64,000 nucleotides of DNA from Serendipita indica DSM 11827 (GCA_910890315.1 CAJVGD010000010.1:434001-498000), one strand, 5' to 3'; positions 32,895 to 46,345 are shown, counted from the stretch's first letter. Translations and numbers: made by a program. Notes: generated by a model not told the origin, from the sequence alone.

Positions 32895-35800
32895 TCACTC
32901 TCTCGGATTGTACTTGCGAAGTAAACGCTCCGCGTCGCTTTCAGAGGCGCCCAACCTACGGTCTCTGGCAGTCTGGGAGGCACTCATATGTGCATCACTT
33001 CCAGTAATCGTACCAATACTGTCATTCCGCCTCTTTCTCCAACCTGTCCAGGAGGAAATGACACTAGCAAGGGGCGAAGACGGCACAGGTTGATTGCTTC
33101 TTGCAGTCTGTGTGAGAGCTGAAGTGGCTGGAGTAATGGTACTCGTGGTACGGAACCGGTTATGGCCGAGCAACATACTGTTCATCCCTTCCGTTACAGA
33201 GTCTGCTGGTGACGGTGTCTCTTGGATTAGACTTCTTTCTAGACTTTCCGACGAGACTCGGAAGGGAGAGGTGGAGTCGACTGAGGGCGTAATGACATCC
33301 GTCACAGCGGGAGTCATTACAACCGGCTTCGAGGGGGACGACGCCAGCGCGAAAGGAGGCCGCTTGAATAACGAAGTCGGTCGAGTAGATGACATTGATG
33401 AACGAACCGAGGCATTTCGCCGATTTGGGTCGTTTGTCGATCCCGGTATGCTTCCCTTGACGTTGACATTGGAAGTAATAGCCAGTGGTGAACCGCTCGC
33501 AATATGTAATGAAGCCGGGCGTTGCCTTGGTGAAGGTCGAGGAGAATCTTTCGGGGACATTCGAAATTGGGGAGATATAATGGGAGGTTGAGCGGGACGG
33601 GCTTCAACCGACGAGCTTGTCGTTGAGGCTTGCTTGTCAACACTGGGTGTTGCAACCGGCAACTCTACGGTAGGCGCTGGCGCTGAAGTGTGAACAGATG
33701 ATACAGATTCTGGCTTTGGGTTTGGCGTTGGCTCCAGCTTTGGCTCCGGCTTTGGTACGTCGAGCACTCTAACTTCGGTCTCCTCTTTCAGCGAACCGAC
33801 GCCAGGTTTTGCCTCCACGGGAGGTTTCTGTGGTGACGGAGGTGACGGTTGGACGATTTTGTTCTCTGATGGGGAAGGATCCTTGGTGGCTTGCGCAAGC
33901 AGCCGAGATAGAGAAGATGGGCCGGCTCCAATACTTGAAGCGGTGGCCGCCCTCGGTCGAGCAGTAGCCGGACTGATACCTTCTGCAATGTCTGGGTCCG
34001 CGTCCTGTTTCGACTGGAGAGAGAAAAGGGAAGGTAGCGCTTGCGGTGGTGATTGTGAGAGGATGGTGGAATCCCGCCATGATTCGACCTGGCCCATGGG
34101 CTTATGGGGCGTAGAGGCACTTTTTGATACTTTTGGTCGGATCACCGAGCTCGGAGTATTGAGAGTCCAGTCTTCAACTTCCAGCATAAAGTACTTGACG
34201 CCATTACCGAGGCCATATGGGTTGCTCGTAGGATCCTGTCCAAGATCAGCAGAAGAACCAGAAAAGAGTTCGGACACACTTTACTGTCTACTACCCTTTC
34301 TGAGATGGAAGTGATCCGCGCTACTATCCATTCTCGCGTCTTCAGTTGCTCTGCAATATGACCGGTAGCGTTGAGGAAATAATGAGGGAATGACACTGTA
34401 CGACGGAACTATCGTCAGACAAGTGGCACGAAATCCAAAGACTTACTATTAAACGCAGCCCATGGCCGCGCCACCGAGTTGCGCGTGGGTAAGAACAACG
34501 CCAAATCACCCCGTTGAAAGTTTCTAAACGAAATCTTGCCTCGAGCTCGATCCCTATACTCTTTGCATTGCTTCTGCCACTTGCGAATGGTCATGCCGGT
34601 CTTTGCAATCGTCTCCGCAAATGCGTCCAAATCGAACTCGCGGAGGATATCAAGAGCAGTATTTGGCTCCGAGGGATCGACTGGCGTTGGAGACGCTGGT
34701 CTTTCCTGTGGAGGGACGATGGAACCCTGGCGTGGACTACCGACATCAATCTGGCCAGTCGGAGTAAGGAAAGTAGAATCTGCAATGCTTGCTAGCCCAT
34801 TTGGTCCAGTACTTGCCCGCGCTGCTATTGGACGGAGCATCGTTTGCGCTTGTGCAAGTGCCTTGGCATGGCTATTGCGAAACGCAATCGCAACGTCGAA
34901 GACTTGTGCAAGGATCCTTTCATTGCGTTCCATCTTCCCCTCTAGTTGCACAAGAGCATTGTTCGCGAATGTCAACTCGGCACGAAGAGCATTCTCTTTC
35001 TGGTGAGCCTGGTTTTCACTTTGAGAGGACGCGGCCAGTTCACGACCGGTGCGCTGTAGCTCCTCTCTCAGCGACGACAAGTCCTTGTGCAGGATAGAGT
35101 TTTGCGATTGGAACGAAGAAAGTTGAGTGTTGACCGCGGTGAGCTTTTGCTGAAGGGCTGTGACTTGTTGGCGAGACGAGTCGAGTTCAGAACGTGTTTG
35201 GGCGAACCGATGTTCGAGAACGGCTCGATCACCGTCTGCTTCGACTCGGTGATCGCGAAGCAGGCGATCACGGTCACGGACAGCGTCCTTCAGCGCGCTC
35301 TGCGCTTCGTCGCCTGCCCGCCGAGCCTCACTAAGTTGCCTTTCCAACTCATCTATCTGCCGTCGATTCTCTTCATCTCGCTGGATGAGGACCTTGTTCT
35401 CCTCCGAGAGGGATACTATGTCCTCCTCCATGGCGGCTATACGTTCCAGATGAGCACCATTTGTCGTGTTCGACCTTTCCAACTGCTCTCCATACGCCTT
35501 AATAGTTTCCGCCATTGACAAGTTTTCCATCTGAAGCGCTTGTTGAGCGTGCTCGTCTTCAGCAAGCTTGTCGAGCAGCTTTCCAAGCTCGGAATTTCGC
35601 TGGAGTAGGTCTTGCTCGTACGTCTCGCTCCTAGCCCGCGCTTCTTCGTACCGAGCGTGGGTTTGCTCTACATTATTCCGCGCCTGTTGTAGAAGAGCTT
35701 GGAGATGCTCAATCGTCGTTTCCAGGTTGGGAAGTTGAGAATTTAGCTGCTGCCTCTCTACTTCAAGCTCGCGGATGCGGTTCTGGAGATTCGCACGCTC

Positions 35801-38244
35801 GACAGAGAATTTTTGCTCAGTGGCTTGTTTTTGATCCTGCAGCTCGCGAAGTTGTTCAAATGCTTCGTTGTATGCCGTAGCCTCGTTTATGGCTGATATC
35901 AACGTCAGCATCACAGCGACAGCAAAGAACGAGGACCTACAGCGTCGCTTATAGTACGATAAACGGGCATTGGAGAGGACTGCAACAGTGTTAGAGGGAA
36001 TAACGAACTCCAAGCTGTTACGTACTCGACTTTTCGGCAATCTTGTCAAAATCTGCTTCGAGACTGTCCATACGGGCTAGAAGCTTTTCGAGTGCCTCCC
36101 TTGTCGCCCTAATAGGATGATGAGGCCCTGATCCTGAGGTGGATGTACCTGGAGGTAACGGGTCATGCTCCCTCTCAATTTGTCGCATGGTCTCAAGAAG
36201 AGCTGGACATAGGGCGGTCAGCTAAGGAACCTCGCATAGACACCATCTCACCATCCACATCCTCTCTACTGATATCATAGGGAACTTCTTCCACTCCCAT
36301 GGTCGAGATTTCCAGAGACGGAGCTGGCATATCCATTCCTTGTGTCGCGAAAGGGAGCAACGATAAGGACTCTCCACGGTAAACCTGCCGGCGCTTGCGT
36401 TCTGAAGACCTGTTACGATTGAGAAAGGTAAAATGAAGCCAGATACGTCGTACGAGAATTTGGCCATGATCTCCGCCATGGCTTGAGCTCGCTGCATGAA
36501 AAACTTTCCTAAATCGCAAGTCAGGGACAAGCACAGTGAGTCTCAGAACACCAACCGAACTCTCGCCGCCGCACAACTTCAATGACACTAGCCCCGTAAG
36601 CAAACGCCATTCCATGTAACCGTTGCAGATGCGAGAAGCCGCCTTTTACCCTGGGCAGAGCTAAGTAGCCGAAAATAAGAGCTCAGGGTGATCTCATACC
36701 TAATGTCGCTCTCAAGTGCACTCAAGGTGCTAGGTAAGGCAAAGATAGCGGACTGAAGGGTAGATATTTGGCGGAGTGTAGTCAAGAGTTGCCGCGTATG
36801 TCGATTCTACGAGGTGGCATGAGACACTGCGAGTAGAACCATTGCAAACGCACCTTGATCTCGCCTATGAGGACTACCTCCTCACGAACACGATGGTCAA
36901 TCGCTTTAATCTCTGCGAAATATGTCATAAGAAGTCCGGATGCTTGGGTAATCAGTCTACCTTTGAGGACAGCATCGGTTTGCTCTTGTGTTCCTTCCCC
37001 TGCTATGAATCAAAAGAAAGTCGTTAGGGTACTGCGAGCCATACCGTCGAGATCACTCCATGCGTTGAGAATTACTCCGAGACGTTCGACTTCATCCATG
37101 GCTCTCTTCGTTGACAAGGATGCCTCCGAAACGGCACTTCGCCCATCAGTGTGCAAGCTTGATCACTGCTGGAGGAGACTCACCTATCTGTGTTGATTGA
37201 CGCTCGGACGTCGTTGCTTCCCTTCGCAAGATCGTCCATCGTATTTTGAGCACTTCGAAATTTGGCCATGAGCTCAACTGAAAGGTTTAATAAGACGAGA
37301 GCGACAATAAACGAAACGGCTCACGATGAATCTTGCGACAACTATCCACCACGACCTTCATCTTTGCTCTCGAGACGTATTCGCCAAGCATTTTACTCTT
37401 TGGACCACCAGTATCTGCCTCTTTCTCCTTACTTGGCGTCGTCGGAGGAGCACCAGGTTTGGTCGCAGCCACAGCTAAAAAGGATGGATGCACCGCTAAC
37501 TGTGAGATGGCGTCAAGGTCGTAATCTATGCCTTCAAGCAGCTTGGCCTTGGTATATATAAGTCAGTGGTCATTTAGGTCTGAGAGCGCGCACTTGTGTG
37601 TCTAAGCCTGAGCCGATACTCTCCTTGAGCGCAATCCACGCCTCGTTCAAGGTAAATATGTGCATATCCAGATTGGAGCTTGCGATTGCGAGCGCTGAGT
37701 TCGCTTAAGTATACAGATATAGGCACAGAGTGATTCGCTACCTTCATGCTGACTATGGATTTGCTGGAATAGTGCCGAGATATACGACTGGTGTCGCTGA
37801 GCCCGCTGCGACTGGTCTTGTAGTATCTGGGAAGTATGGAGGGATGATATAGAGTCCTCTAAATTGGGTTCAGTAGCGAACGTCAGAGTTGGTGAGACAC
37901 ACGGACCTTGCAGCGAGTCACTAGGTATGAGCCCATCCCCTTCTCGAATTCCGAGTGTCCCCATGACCTCTTCAATATCTAGGTCAAGGTAGTCCCTGTT
38001 AAAGACAAAGATTGTCTGATCCTGTGCCCCTTGAGCAATGGTGAGCTCTTGTGGATACGCAGAGCACACTGAACTCACCACTAAGTTCCCTGAGATTATC
38101 CTCCCTAAGCTGTTGTCCGTCCGAAAGGAACATAATCATCGAGTTTGGGTCCACAGACGTCAGGGACGCAAGTAGTGGCCGCAGCGTTGCCGGCTTTCTT
38201 TGAGAGCCAGAGGTGTAAACGCGCGGTTCAAGGAGGTCAATCAT
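32895..38244 (-). CDS. ATG11: Autophagy scaffold protein ATG11
   Basis: Organises selective autophagy: it binds cargo receptors and the Atg1/ULK complex at the phagophore assembly site. N-terminal ubiquitin-like part: FLSDGQQLREDNLRELSG, then after an intron AQDQTIFVFNRDYLDLDIEE. Several short helical exons follow (36200-37900). A long coiled coil (about 34900-35900; for example FSVERANLQNRIRELEVERQ) is followed by the conserved C-terminal claw: KISFRNFQRGDLALFLPTRN, RPWAAFN, then LKTREWIVARITSISERVVD and NPYGLGNGVKYFMLEVEDW. A Ser/Pro-rich tail of about 430 residues ends it at 32895. The start at 38244 is the first ATG in this frame; another 5' exon in 38250-38540 (near RVHVDQESKLMLF) is possible, since the usual N-terminal strand of the family is not obvious. 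About ten or more exons. Confidence 0.88.
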
Positions 38245-38791
38245 TGATTAAACATAATTTATAACATCGCAAGAGGTTGTTCAGGAGCACAAAATAACAT
38301 TAGCTTGGATTCCTGGTCGACATGAACGCGAGCGGCACGCGCCATGACCTGATTTGGATGCTTACTTTGCAATTTCATAGAGATTTGTGTTGACCTGAAA
38401 CACTTGGCCATCCTCTGCGCGGCATACTTGCATGTCTTAGCGTCAAAGTCGGGCAAGCCGATGTTGGAATACGCGTAGGTGGGGGCACTGATGGGTTGGA
38501 GGTTGAGCACTGGATAGATAAAGATCTCCAACGACTAGACTACGAGCGTTGCGGAGCCAAACTGGATGGCAAGGACCACCAAGGCCGGGTGATAGCTGGG
38601 TCCAACCTTGGATTCCGACTCGTCAGTGTACCCACTAGCGCTATAAAAGTGGCGCCGCCAGGTACAATCCCAGCAATCTCTATCATGAATTCATTAATCA
38701 ACTGCTTATAATACTCGACAAGATGTGTACATTAGAGCCGAGGGGAAATTACAGGGGCTGGGAACAACCAGTCGGTATGCCCAACGTATGA
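38245..38791. other. Interval upstream of ATG11
   Basis: About 550 bases. It may contain a 5' exon of ATG11 (a leftward frame at 38259-38531) and the promoter, plus the 3' region of the membrane protein at 38792. No other gene supported. Confidence 0.35.
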
Positions 38792-39447
38792 CTATGGAAC
38801 ATGTGGTACACCATCGCGGCGTTTTCGGTCCTTGCGCAGGATATACATGTACAGAAGGAAGGAGGGGAATCCAATAGCTAGTAAGCACCACTACAAGGGC
38901 GGTCAGTATAACCATGCGCGTGATCTCGTCTTAAACTTACCTGCATCATAGCACCACTCGGTTTGTTCAAACTCTTTACTGCTTCTGCAATGAGAGCCAT
39001 CGAGCTCGCCTGCAGGGCCAGAGCAACCCAACTACCAATCGCAAGCATCATCCTCGGAATTCCCTTTCCTGCAGTTATTTGCCGTACAAAGACCTCGTCT
39101 GTCAAAAGTAGCTGCAGCACGAGCGTGATCATCAACGAGAGCGCCGAGGTCGCGGCAGCCCAGGCAAACCATTCTGCAGAAGTCTTGGTTAACTGGAGTG
39201 CGCGAATCGACGCGGGGTCGGTGCTTGAGCCATCCAAAGAGGTTCCGAAGAAGATATCTCCCGTCGCAAACGCCTGGCTCCCCGAAATCGATACGGAGAT
39301 GGTGATGGTCGCAATGAACGAGACGATTTGGAGATACGCAGTGAATGGTGGTGTATTGGGCTGAGGAGATATGGGAGAGGTCCCCTCTTGAACAGGCTCG
39401 ACATTGGGATCTTGGGAGGACTGACTCGTCAGTGGCTTTTCGCTCAT
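38792..39447 (-). CDS. Small four-helix membrane protein, unknown function
   Basis: Two exons, about 205 residues. It starts MSEKPLTSQSSQDPNVEPVQ at 39447 with a polar N tail. Four hydrophobic stretches follow: TAYLQIVSFIATITISVSIS, AWAAATSALSLMITLVLQLL, MLAIGSWVALALQASSMALI and, after a GTAAGT...TTGTAG intron, WCLLAIGFPSFLLYMYIL. A basic tail RKDRKRRDGVPHVP ends at 38792. The layout resembles small multi-pass proteins common in Agaricomycetes, but I cannot name a family. Cytoplasmic N and C ends are suggested by the basic C tail. Confidence 0.7.
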
Positions 39448-39840
39448 CTCGAAGATTGGATTTGTGAGTTGTTGATCGCAGATGCGTTGAATATGACTTG
39501 GTTCTCAATGTCTCACGCACGGGTTACACGGTCGGCACTACCAATTAAAAACCGTTAGGGGGCTCCTCGCTGCCGTATAGGAGCTAAGAGAACATGTACG
39601 TACATAAACAAGGTCCTTAGATGAGGTGGAGTCCAAGTGGTTCGAAAACTCGTTGCAAACACGGCGCTCATTGCCTTCCTCAGGACTAGCACCCTGCCGC
39701 GTGTGGGCATAAACTATCCAGCTAGCACTCTCCACCATCAACCCTTTCCGTTGTTGGTACTCTCAATCAATTGATTCACAGATTCAATTTTCACTTTCAT
39801 ATTGGTGTTACGGAGAGTCATTGGGATAAAGCCCTAATAA
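39448..39840. other. Interval between two divergent genes
   Basis: About 390 bases. Presumed promoter of the leftward membrane protein; may also hide a 5' exon of the rightward NCWWFA gene. Nothing else seen. Confidence 0.35.
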
Positions 39841-40392
39841 CTTGCTATCACATCACCCGGGAGCAGGCGTGAATTCTGCAATTTTGATGAGGCCAACGAA
39901 GATTATACTGATTTCCAACGCCAACTAATCCACCCAGCACCCGATTTGAATTGCCTCGTACCATCGACAAGTTGGCTCAGCGTCAGGATCTTCCCCCCCC
40001 GGGTCATCGACCTCGCCCATCTTATTTCAATCGTCCATCAAGAGGTTCCCAGCTATAGTCTTCTATACCACAACTGCTGGTGGTTTGCCCCAGAGATATT
40101 CACCAACTTAGCGCGAAGGTTTCTACAGCCCGAGGACGGCAGGGAAGAAATTCTAAATCTTTGCAAGAAACGAACATTGAAGCAGGCAGAAGCACCGTAC
40201 TGCTCACGCTGGCGTGGTCGAGTTGTTCGGAGTGGTTTCTTTATCGTCACCATTCCCGTATTTCCTGTCGCATGGCCACTCATCATCATGGGAATGCTGG
40301 GTCTCCACGCAGCTGGAAGACTCGTATTGCGAAATACCAATAAACTGATCCGGGCGAGCTTTGATGAATATCTTGCAAAAAACTATTCGTAA
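39841..40392 (+). CDS. NCWWFA-motif protein with C-terminal hydrophobic segment, 5' end unresolved
   Basis: A frame of about 183 codons, open from just after a stop at 39838 but with no ATG near its start, so either a 5' exon is missing from my model or this is a fragment. Core motif: IVHQEVPSYSLLYHNCWWFA, then EIFTNLARRF. A hydrophobic stretch FFIVTIPVFPVAWPLIIMGM follows. Proteins with a P-x-Y-x-L...NC-aromatic-aromatic-A signature are frequent uncharacterised families in Agaricomycetes. The buried Asn-Cys pair recalls LRAT/NlpC-type papain-like folds, but no catalytic His can be assigned, so this is only a suggestion. An 8-C run lies near 39993-40000. Confidence 0.55.
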   Translation, partial: LAITSPGSRREFCNFDEANEDYTDFQRQLIHPAPDLNCLVPSTSWLSVRIFPPRVIDLAHLISIVHQEVPSYSLLYHNCWWFAPEIFTNLARRFLQPEDGREEILNLCKKRTLKQAEAPYCSRWRGRVVRSGFFIVTIPVFPVAWPLIIMGMLGLHAAGRLVLRNTNKLIRASFDEYLAKNYS

Positions 40393-41050
40393 CGCGCGTT
40401 CTGAGTGTATTCGAGATGTAAAGCAGGGGCACCTGTGCATATTACTGTGTCTAATTGTGACAAAATTGCTTTGGCGTGTTTGATATCACCCACTGCTTCC
40501 TCCCTTTGCGTTACTGGAGGTTATATCACCACTTCTCTGCGAATCCGCTAATATCTCATGTACTAGATGGTCATTAATCAACTCATTCGTGCCAATAACT
40601 CACACTTACGCGGCTTTGTCGGGTCTCGAGGATGTTGGCGTGCATATTCGAGTCGTTTCGCGCTTATATCCTTTCTAACAGGTGTCAGAACGCAAAATGG
40701 TAATAATATGAGACAAACCGAGCGAAATAATAGCTTCCGGCCGCGGCGACGATCAGGACAGCCCACCCATACGCCTGTTCATGAAAATAAGAAGGCATGC
40801 AAACCAGGAAGGCAGTACACCGACAACACTCTTTGGGTTGTTCATCACTAACAAACTCTCTCGTCGAGGAAGAGGAGAGGAGAGGTCCAAGATTTGACCA
40901 ATGGTCTCGACCCTTTCAGAAAAAGTACAGACAGGCAGGAGATTGCTACCTTTATTTCGGCTCTACAAGTACACCTCAGAAACCAAATGGAAGTCATCTT
41001 TTCGACCCTTGAACAAAAGAGGTCGACCTGGCGATGGAAACGAGGCGCCT
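40393..41050. other. Interval between convergent genes
   Basis: About 660 bases between the stop codons of the NCWWFA gene and the OPT transporter. Only shadow frames; presumed 3' untranslated sequence. Confidence 0.4.
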
Positions 41051-43916
41051 TTATCCACAGAATTGGTTCAGTGGACATCCAACAGCGAGACCGTATCCTT
41101 CGCCCATCACACCTGCGACGTTCAACAACGCCTGCATGACACCTCCGAGTCCCTCGCCAGCCAACATGCCTGCCGAAATGGCGAATCCGTACATGTCGTA
41201 GTTCTTTGGTGCCTTCTTCGCCCAGATGTAGGCGAACAGCGATCCAAAGGCCATGGCAATAGAATACTGAAGCTGCGGGACGACAAAGGCGAGACCGACG
41301 GCGTTCCAGTTCGGGAACCAAACCCAGTACTTGCGAGGGAGCCAGAGATGCTTGGCGACGACGGAAACCGCAGTGACAATGGCAAGTGCAATTGCCGTCC
41401 AGCCAGAGCTTGCGGGGATGGGCAGGCTGGGAGCCGTGACGGCAAATGCGACGGCGGCCCAGGCGCTGATACTCGGTGCTCCGTATGGGCATGGTAGGTC
41501 ACCAGTGATAATGCAGGGACTAAAGACGGGTTAGCAATTTGTTCATTCGGTAAGTGTTGTGCGTACGAAGCCTTGGTGAAGAGCACAAAGAGACCTGCAC
41601 TCAAGAAGATGGCAATGGTGGTGCCGAACAGCTGAGCCGCAAACTGGTTCTTTGGCTTGGCACGTAGAAGGTGTCCAGTCTTGAGGTCTCCGGTCATGTC
41701 GGTGGCTTGAGCGGCTGCTCCAGCAGCGAGGGAACCAGCGACCAAGTTCATGAGTTGAGCTTGGTTTGTGCCGAGTCCTTGACCTAGAAGATATTAGAGT
41801 TTAGAAATGAGAAAACGAGAGAAATACCTTTGCTGACACCTCCGAATACAAGCTGTTGGTGATGGGGAGCGGGATTATGAGTGCTGAGTGTATTCGACAA
41901 CGCTCGTACATACCTGAGAAGCCTTGGCGCAAGTAGACACGGGGTTAATGTCAGTGTCACCTGCAGATTGGACACCGATGAACGAGAAGATGAAACCGAG
42001 CAAAAGGGCCAAGATGGTTTCGCCGCTATGCTAATGTCAATATCCTACCCTAGGCACAAGGTGGAAAGACGCACACTCCAACGCTGAACTGGGTAGCCAT
42101 GAGAGCACATGAAATAATGATAGAGACGATGACACCGCTGACCCACCACCACGTCTTGATGCGGTCTTCAAGTGGTGACGGGTCGGGATCGTTCTCGTCG
42201 CGGACAGCATTGGGGTCACGCTTGGCGAAAATTCGCTTGAATGCACCTCCAGCACCACGGGTGCTCTTGAGAGCAGTCCAGAAAGCATGTCGAGACGACA
42301 TTCCAATCTACGTTTGGTTAGGGCCGAATCATAGCTCTAAAAGATGGAAAATGAACATACCTCGAAGAATGAGAACACCAACATCATCAAAACACCTGGC
42401 CAGAGAAGCCAGTAGCGAGGTGATGGCGCATTGCGGGTTCCGCTCTCGTCGGTCGTGAAGCGCATGCTATAGTAGCTAATGTACTTTGGCACGGATTCGT
42501 CAATGACGACGCCAGTTGCCTGACCAGTCTTGACGATGCTCGGAGCGATGATACCCCAAGCGAGAACACTACCCATGAAGAAGCTCCAACTAGCATTGAG
42601 ACCGGAAAGAATTCCAGCACCGAAGAACGCGGGCGTGAATTCTACAAAACTGATAAGCTCAAATGAATATTATGCTGACATCAAACGCACCGATAATCCA
42701 GCCAAAGTTTTCGAGTTTGATCGCCTCGGACCACCCAAGCTGGTAGAGCGTCCATCCGATGTGCCTAATTCAATCATTAATAGGGAAACTAAACACCGGG
42801 AAAGACGTACCAGTCAAGGAAGATGCCAGGGAGGTAACCGTTCAAGATCTTGTAGGCGAAGCAGAAGAAGAGCGAGCCGGCGAGGGCCTTGGATTTCTTC
42901 TTCGCAACTAGCTCTCCATGTGGACCAGAATGCAGAGAGCGGATAGTGAATGCGGTCGCAGTGGGTGTTGGGAAGACGAGGCGCTGGCGGATGATAAAGT
43001 ATGTTCGGAGAGGGATCACGAAGAACACGCCAAAGTAAGCACACGCGACAGTGAGCGCGATCAAGCGTCCAAAGTCCGACTTGGGATCAGGCGAGAGCAG
43101 GTTGAGCCTGTACATGGCTGGCACAGCTGAGACGAATAGGATACCAAGACCACCAGCAGATGTCGCAGCAGTTTGTACTGTTACGTTTTCCTTGGGTCTA
43201 ATATATCAATTAGATCAAGTTCTCTCTGAGGACGCAGCGGCGTACCCAAAGTATCCTCCGAGTCCCATCTTGGCCAGGATCCCGCTTCCTGGAAGCGCCT
43301 TGCTCATTGCTTTGATGATCGAGAAGCCGAAAATAGCCTGTTAAGTTCATAAAATATACCTAGGAGTCAGCGGGAACCCAGGCGGGTATGGAGGAGCGGG
43401 ACGTACACCAAAGAGCTGTGGGCCGAAAGTAAAGCCCGTCTTCAATCCGAGATAGATATTCGACGCGCCAACTTTCAGGCGATCAGCGGGTGGCCAAGGC
43501 GTGCACCGAGCGACTTACCGACACATCCGAGCAGTGCTCCAACCAACAGGGCACGTAAAGTCAGTTGGTGCGTCTCTTCTGGTAGATCCGGATCGATTGG
43601 GAATGGGTCGCGACTGTTGAGTTGTCAGTCGACAATGTTGATGGGTGACGGGGGAGGAGGTCCTCGTGGCAGAGGAATGATGTTGAAATCAAGAATTTAA
43701 TTAGTGGAAATAAGAATAAACGCACATGTTAGGATCATAAACGTCGTCCTTTGCTCCATGCGCATGGTCGGCCTCTTCGTCTAGCGGTCGACGCTTCTCG
43801 TCGACTATCTTTTCTTCCGATGGAGATTCGGCGTGATGCGACTGGCTGCCCATATGGCCCTTTGCCTCGAGCTCTGCGGTCTCATGTTCCACGCGTTTGG
43901 TTTCGAAATCAGACAT
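41051..43916 (-). CDS. Oligopeptide transporter (OPT family) membrane protein
   Basis: Starts MSDFETKRVEHETAELEAKG at 43916 with a charged, His-containing N tail, then about eleven exons of polytopic membrane protein. Recognisable OPT segments: LTLRALLVGALLGC, GASNIYLGLKTGFTFGPQLF, VQTAATSAGGLGILFVSAVP, FFVIPLRTYFIIRQRLVFPT, FFGAGILSGLNASWSFFMGS, FSFIGVQSAGDTDINPVS, LMNLVAGSLAAGAAAQATDM (followed by TGDLKTGHLL) and a C-terminal AISAGMLAGEGLGGVMQALL. The NPVS and TGDLKTGHLL boxes point to the YSL/YGL114W branch of the family rather than the classical ISP4 branch. Predicted role: proton-coupled uptake of peptides or metal-peptide conjugates at the plasma membrane or vacuole; the substrate is unknown. 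A broken inverted copy of part of this gene lies at about 47490-47985. Confidence 0.9.
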
Positions 43917-46345
43917 GGCGTCTTGGCGAGTATAAAGGTAGATAAACCACTAGTGAGTACGACTCCTAATAGGAGGACTGCAAACAACTGTCGGACGAAT
44001 GCGTCAACGACGATAGTGGGGCCGGGAGGAGAGAAGGGGGGAGAGGCAAGAAGCCATTTGAACTCCAAGGGCGGACGGGTTATATGGGTCCAGTCTCCAT
44101 ATAACACCACACGCTAAGTAGAATACCATGTGAGTGGGGTTCTGAGGGGCCGGATCCCTCGTCTGGCCACTGCCCGCCGTGTGCAAAAGCAGACGGCCGG
44201 CACGCTCTCCCTATCAGTATGGTAATAATTAGAAGAACACCGCAGTTGACCTTCTATCTTGACCATTCAGTCGTCTGCTGGCTCGAGCAAACTTGGGGGA
44301 GGTCCATATGCTAAGGCACCTTGGAGCACATGCTCCATCGAGGAGTTCACAGCCAATCAAGAAGATGATGAGATCACTTCGTATGCTTCTCTTCCATTTT
44401 GTTTCTACGCCATCCTTCGTGGCCAGGGCCTGTCGTGCGATGAAATCTTCGCGAAGCAGTCGAATCGCTAGACCAAGTCCCCTGAGAATCGCAACGAGTT
44501 TCTCCTTTCGAGAAGAGGATTAATTTCACTTTGCTGATTCTCGCTGCTGGTCCCTTGGATCCGTATGCTACGTCATGGCGTCAGTTGGTGAGTTTGCGCT
44601 CCACCAACGCCGACATGAACACCCGAATCGCCGGTTCCAAGCAACTCGGAATCAAACTATGTACATTTCTCTTCGCTTTCTTCCTCCTGGGAAATTATAA
44701 CCTTCATCCGAGCGACTCTCACAAGGCTCACAAGGATCCAAATCGATGCTCGCTTCAAGAGAGCGCCCGAACTTGTCACACGACAACTTCCGGTCCATCT
44801 GCAGCCGGTTCAAGCGCTGAGCGTTACGGTCCATATGCTCACTTGCCTAGACCAAAGCCATGTGTCTGGGCTAGAAGTTTCATGAAGAATAAATAGACTA
44901 ATACATTCATTACTAACCGATATGTAAGAACGACTAGCCACCGCCTTGAAAACTACTTGGCTAATTTCATGTGACGGTCCCAAGAAAATGGTGTGGATCA
45001 GAGTCTCGATTCATAATTACGTAGGCCAGGCCTGTGGGAACGAACTATCTGCAAAATTGGTCGCACATGTTATCACCTTTCTCTAAAATGTACATCCCAT
45101 TCGGGTTCGGCCACCATTCCTTGTTTGCGCCGCCCTCTCCAGTGATTCATAGTCACCAAATCAGAGTATTTCCAATCTCTTTCTCAAACATATATTGTCT
45201 TAGTGAGGTCTCATGGGATGTTACCGACGCGGGTGGGACCCGACCACGTCCGTCTCACAAAGCTGCGATTGCCAATTATGATCACACGAGTCTTGGGCCA
45301 GAGCCTGAAATTAAGACGCAATTTGAGACTTGTCTCAGGCGCCGTTAACCAGTGGATGTGACGGAGGCTGCTGCTGTCCATCCCAACCACGGCCTGGTCG
45401 TCACGACCGCACCGTAAAAGGTGTTCTTTGAAATGCGTACTGACGTCTGGAGAGTATGCCGTTACCTGCGGAAGGAGTTTGATCTGTATCGGATCTACTT
45501 TGAACAGATCAGATATCCACGCAATCATACGTTGTACGACCGAGGGGGCACGGCTTCTGGACTGAGAGAATATACATCAGGGACTCGTCCTTGCTACTCT
45601 GGCGAAGTTCATCGAGCCATTACATGGGCGAGTAGTCGAGATTCGGCAAAGGGATGGTGTAGATGAAAAGACATCTGCTCGAGATCCATTGCTTGGTGGT
45701 TCTCAATAACGTTTTGGACAACAGTGGCTTGAGATTGTTGAGATAAAGCGCATGCCACAAGTTGTAGGGACAGCCCTTTGTGCCGAGCCCACGAGCAATA
45801 TCCAGGCTGACTGGGGCAAAGACCCCAATGAGATACGGCTCAATGACGCGACGTTGTTCCTCATTGAAGTACTCCTACGGTATCGCGTACACCTGTATTA
45901 CATAGATTGTTGTTGGTGGGCAATTACTTTCAGAAAGAATGTATAATGTCCCTCCCTTGCGATCAATCAACGACACATCAATGGCCTTTGACGGCTGAAC
46001 TGCATGTCTGAGGGCAACATGGAATGGACTTCCGTTGATGGCGGCTGGCCGTTTAGAATGGGTGGTGCTCGTTTGTCCCAATGAGATCCATATAACCAAT
46101 CGAGAAAACGCGAGAGTCGAAAAAGCACTGGACAAAGTCAAGCCTAGGAAGGGAACCTAGCGAGGTCGAGGGCGTTTCGCCGCATCAACACCTAACAGTG
46201 CAATCACTACCTGTGCAATCATGTCAGCCCCGTCGTGGTCGGTATCGTCGCCCATTGTAATCGTAGGCTGCGTGAACTGCGACTCCGTGAGCCAAAGCAG
46301 CAGATGGTTTGCTGGGTCATACAGTTGCTTGTCCCAGATGGTATT
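43917..46345. other. Gene-poor region
   Basis: About 2.4 kb with only short frames on both strands, none with a recognisable domain or a plausible spliced extension. With the remnants that follow, it reads as degraded accessory DNA. The first 150 bases should contain the OPT promoter. Confidence 0.5.

Noticed and set aside
40848-41751. Second- and third-frame reading frames over the OPT 3' part
   Set aside because: They are shadows of membrane-segment codons; only the OPT frame matches the family.
43917-46345. Hidden protein genes or an intact transposon in the gene-poor region
   Set aside because: Frames are short and unrelated; no terminal repeats, transposase or polymerase motifs were visible.
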